Part shown: positions 7,181-8,637 of the stretch, in pieces | Layout: each line of letters opens with the position of its first letter | How positions within the stretch are numbered: the first letter of the stretch is position 1 | NCBI GenBank assembly: GCA_902805995.1 | Contig: CADCUU010000040.1 | Coordinates: forward strand, 1-8,637 | DNA: 8,637 nt | Direction: 5' to 3' | Source of the DNA: an uncultured Rubellimicrobium sp. | Lineage (GTDB): Bacteria; Pseudomonadota; Alphaproteobacteria; Rhodobacterales; Rhodobacteraceae | The notes under the pieces: generated by a model | What the model was told of the DNA's origin: nothing | What the model saw: the letters and a program-made list of their open reading frames with translations, nothing else | Databases searched by the model: none | Translations under genes and position numbers: made by a program

Positions 7181-8637
7181 GCCCGGATCCTTTCGTTGCG
7201 CGGGTCCCACACGGGCGCGTCGGGCTGCACGGTGGCGGGATAGCGGGTGCCGAAGACCTCGACCTCTACCTTCGTGCCAGGGTTTGTCAGGTCGGCACGG
7301 AGCATGCCCAACGCCACGCAGCCGCCGACGCGGAAGCCCCAGCCGGCGGAGGTCGTCTCACCCACGACCGCGCCGTCCCGCCAGAGCGTGCTCATGTAAG
7401 GCGGGTCGAAGCCATCCGCGTCGATGGCGAGGGTGACGAAGCGCTTCCTCACGCCGCGCTGCTTTTCGCGCTCCAGCGCGGCCTTGCCACGGAAGGCGGG
7501 CTTCTCCCAAGCGATGAAGCGGTCGAGGCCGCCTTCGAGGACGGTGTAGTCGGTGGACAGGTCCTGCTTCCAAGCGCGGTAGCCCTTCTCCAGCCGGAGC
7601 GAGTCGAGCGCCCACATGCCGAACGGCCTCAGCCCATGAGGCGCGCCTGCCGCCATGACGGCGTCGAAGACGGCCGGCGTGTCCGTGACGCGGGTGTGAA
7701 GCTCCCAGCCGAGTTCGCCGGCGAAGGACACGCGGGCGAGGAGGCAGGGGCGCCCTGAGACCGTCGCCTCCTGATGGGAGAGCCAGGGGAGCGACAGGTC
7801 CGCGTCCGTGATCCCCTGGAGGATGGCCCGGCTCTGTGGCCCCGTGAGGATCTGGCAGGACCATTCCGCCGTGACATCCTTGACGCCGAAGCCCGCGCCC
7901 TCGGGGATATGGGCCAGGAGCCAGTCGCGGTCGTGCCACTGCGCGGCGGCGGCGGTGATGAGGAGGAAGCGGGCCTCCCCCAGCGTCATCACCGACATCT
8001 CGGTCACGATGCGCCCGTCCTCGTCCGCGAAGTAGGCGAGGCCCATGCGCCCCGGCTTCGGCACCCGCCCGGTGATCTGCGTGGAAAGCCAGTCGCCCGC
8101 CCCAGGCCCCTCCATCATCAGCCGGGAAAAGCCGGGAAGGTCGAGGATGCCGGCCGCGTCGCGCACCGCCTCGCATTCCTCACGGATACGGGGCAGCCAC
8201 GGCCCGTCGCGCCGCCAGGTCTGGGTTGCGGCCTCCGACGTGTCGTCGCCGGGCCTGGCATACCAGAGCGCGCGTTCCCACCCGTTGGTTGCGCCGAACT
8301 GCGCGCCGAGCGCCACAACACGGTCGTGGATGGCCGAGACCTTCTTTGGCCGCCCGGCGGGCCAGGCGTGGCGGGGAAAGTGGATGGCGTATTCGTGGCC
8401 GTAGGTCTCCAACCCCTTGGCGACGCAGTAGGCCTGATCGGTATGGTCGGTGTAGCGGCGCGGGTCGCAGCTCCACATGTCCCATTCGGTGCGGCCCTGC
8501 GTGACCCATTCGGCCAGCACCTTGCCCGCCCCGCCCGCCTGGCAGATACCGAAGGTGAAGGCGCAGGCCTCATAGGCGTCGGGCACGCCCGGCATGGGGC
8601 CGAGGAGCGGGTTGCCGTCCGGCGCATAGGGGATCGG
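7177..8637 (-). CDS. FAD-dependent oxidoreductase/GcvT fusion, second paralogue (5' partial)
   Basis: The last 486 residues of a DMGDH/sarcosine-dehydrogenase-like protein are visible. The frame stays open to the right edge, so the ATG at 8595 is internal and the start and the FAD Rossmann domain lie outside. The first residues (PIPYAPDGNPLLG, then FTFGICQAGGAGKVLAEW) are the end of the FAD domain and align with TPDDRYYLGEAPE and the SGGAGMALAQW segment of the downstream paralogue. A linker, GcvT domain and C-terminal barrel follow, with AGELGWELH (about 7699-7727) and a VWDPRNERIRA end. Where the paralogue has the folate-domain Asp (IEADITV), this copy reads IVTEMSV, with Glu coded at 7999-8001. 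The YTQ segment before it is replaced by YFADED. It heads the visible - operon and overlaps the next gene as ATGA. Likely it oxidises a related but different N-methyl amine; folate transfer may be altered. The substrate is unknown. Confidence 0.88.
   Translation of the reverse strand, partial: PIPYAPDGNPLLGPMPGVPDAYEACAFTFGICQAGGAGKVLAEWVTQGRTEWDMWSCDPRRYTDHTDQAYCVAKGLETYGHEYAIHFPRHAWPAGRPKKVSAIHDRVVALGAQFGATNGWERALWYARPGDDTSEAATQTWRRDGPWLPRIREECEAVRDAAGILDLPGFSRLMMEGPGAGDWLSTQITGRVPKPGRMGLAYFADEDGRIVTEMSVMTLGEARFLLITAAAAQWHDRDWLLAHIPEGAGFGVKDVTAEWSCQILTGPQSRAILQGITDADLSLPWLSHQEATVSGRPCLLARVSFAGELGWELHTRVTDTPAVFDAVMAAGAPHGLRPFGMWALDSLRLEKGYRAWKQDLSTDYTVLEGGLDRFIAWEKPAFRGKAALEREKQRGVRKRFVTLAIDADGFDPPYMSTLWRDGAVVGETTSAGWGFRVGGCVALGMLRADLTNPGTKVEVEVFGTRYPATVQPDAPVWDPRNERIRA
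7188..7193 (-). promoter_or_regulatory. Shine-Dalgarno site deciding the DMGDH-type start
   Basis: On the minus strand AAAGGA occupies 7193-7188, seven bases before the ATG at 7180. This favours 7180 over the in-frame GTG at 7210, which would add ten residues without family resemblance. The site lies inside the 3' end of the preceding gene. Confidence 0.7.

Noticed and set aside
7181..7210. GTG at 7210 as start of the DMGDH-type gene
   Set aside because: The ten extra residues show no family resemblance. ATG 7180 has a well-placed AAAGGA and an ATGA overlap with the upstream stop.
4844..7243. A 799-codon open frame on the + strand opposite the DMGDH-type gene
   Set aside because: Its translation is low-complexity, rich in Ala, Gly, His, Val and Arg, with no domain resemblance. 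It mirrors the codon structure of a well-supported minus-strand gene in GC-rich DNA.

Overview
The window is GC-rich and almost entirely coding. Codon use and the Rhodobacterales-like flavour of the proteins (CaiD-like hydratase, MttB-family methyltransferase, GcvT-fused FAD oxidoreductases) suggest an alphaproteobacterium, most likely Rhodobacteraceae. This assignment is an inference from protein style, not from a marker gene. No RNA gene, mobile element, CRISPR array or prophage signal was seen.

Layout: two tight gene strings converge on an 81-bp gap. On the + strand (1-3101) are the C-terminal end of an acyl-CoA dehydrogenase, a 685-aa NDP-forming acyl-CoA synthetase (acetate--CoA ligase family) and a 265-aa CaiD-like crotonobetainyl-CoA hydratase. 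On the - strand, read from the right edge, are a 5'-truncated FAD-dependent oxidoreductase fused to a GcvT folate domain, a complete 813-aa paralogue of the dimethylglycine dehydrogenase type, and a 519-aa non-pyrrolysine MttB-family methyltransferase. Junctions are very tight: a 2-nt gap and an ATGA overlap on the + strand, ATGA and GTGA overlaps on the - strand. Each string therefore looks like a translationally coupled operon. Both promoters lie outside the window.

Reading of the whole: the + string holds the three activities needed to put a short carboxylate on CoA, desaturate it and hydrate the double bond. The CaiD resemblance points to a trimethylammonium substrate (gamma-butyrobetaine, crotonobetaine or carnitine). 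The - string holds enzymes that take N-methyl groups off quaternary or tertiary amines and pass one-carbon units to a corrinoid or to tetrahydrofolate. Together they could form an aerobic route that shortens a betaine side chain and then strips its methyl groups. Each enzyme class is well supported; the joint pathway and its substrate are hypotheses. The most unusual points are a CoA ligase of the NDP-forming class where a CaiC- or CaiB-type enzyme would be expected, changes near the second catalytic Glu of the hydratase, and an Asp-to-Glu change at the folate-domain acid of one of the two paralogous oxidoreductases.
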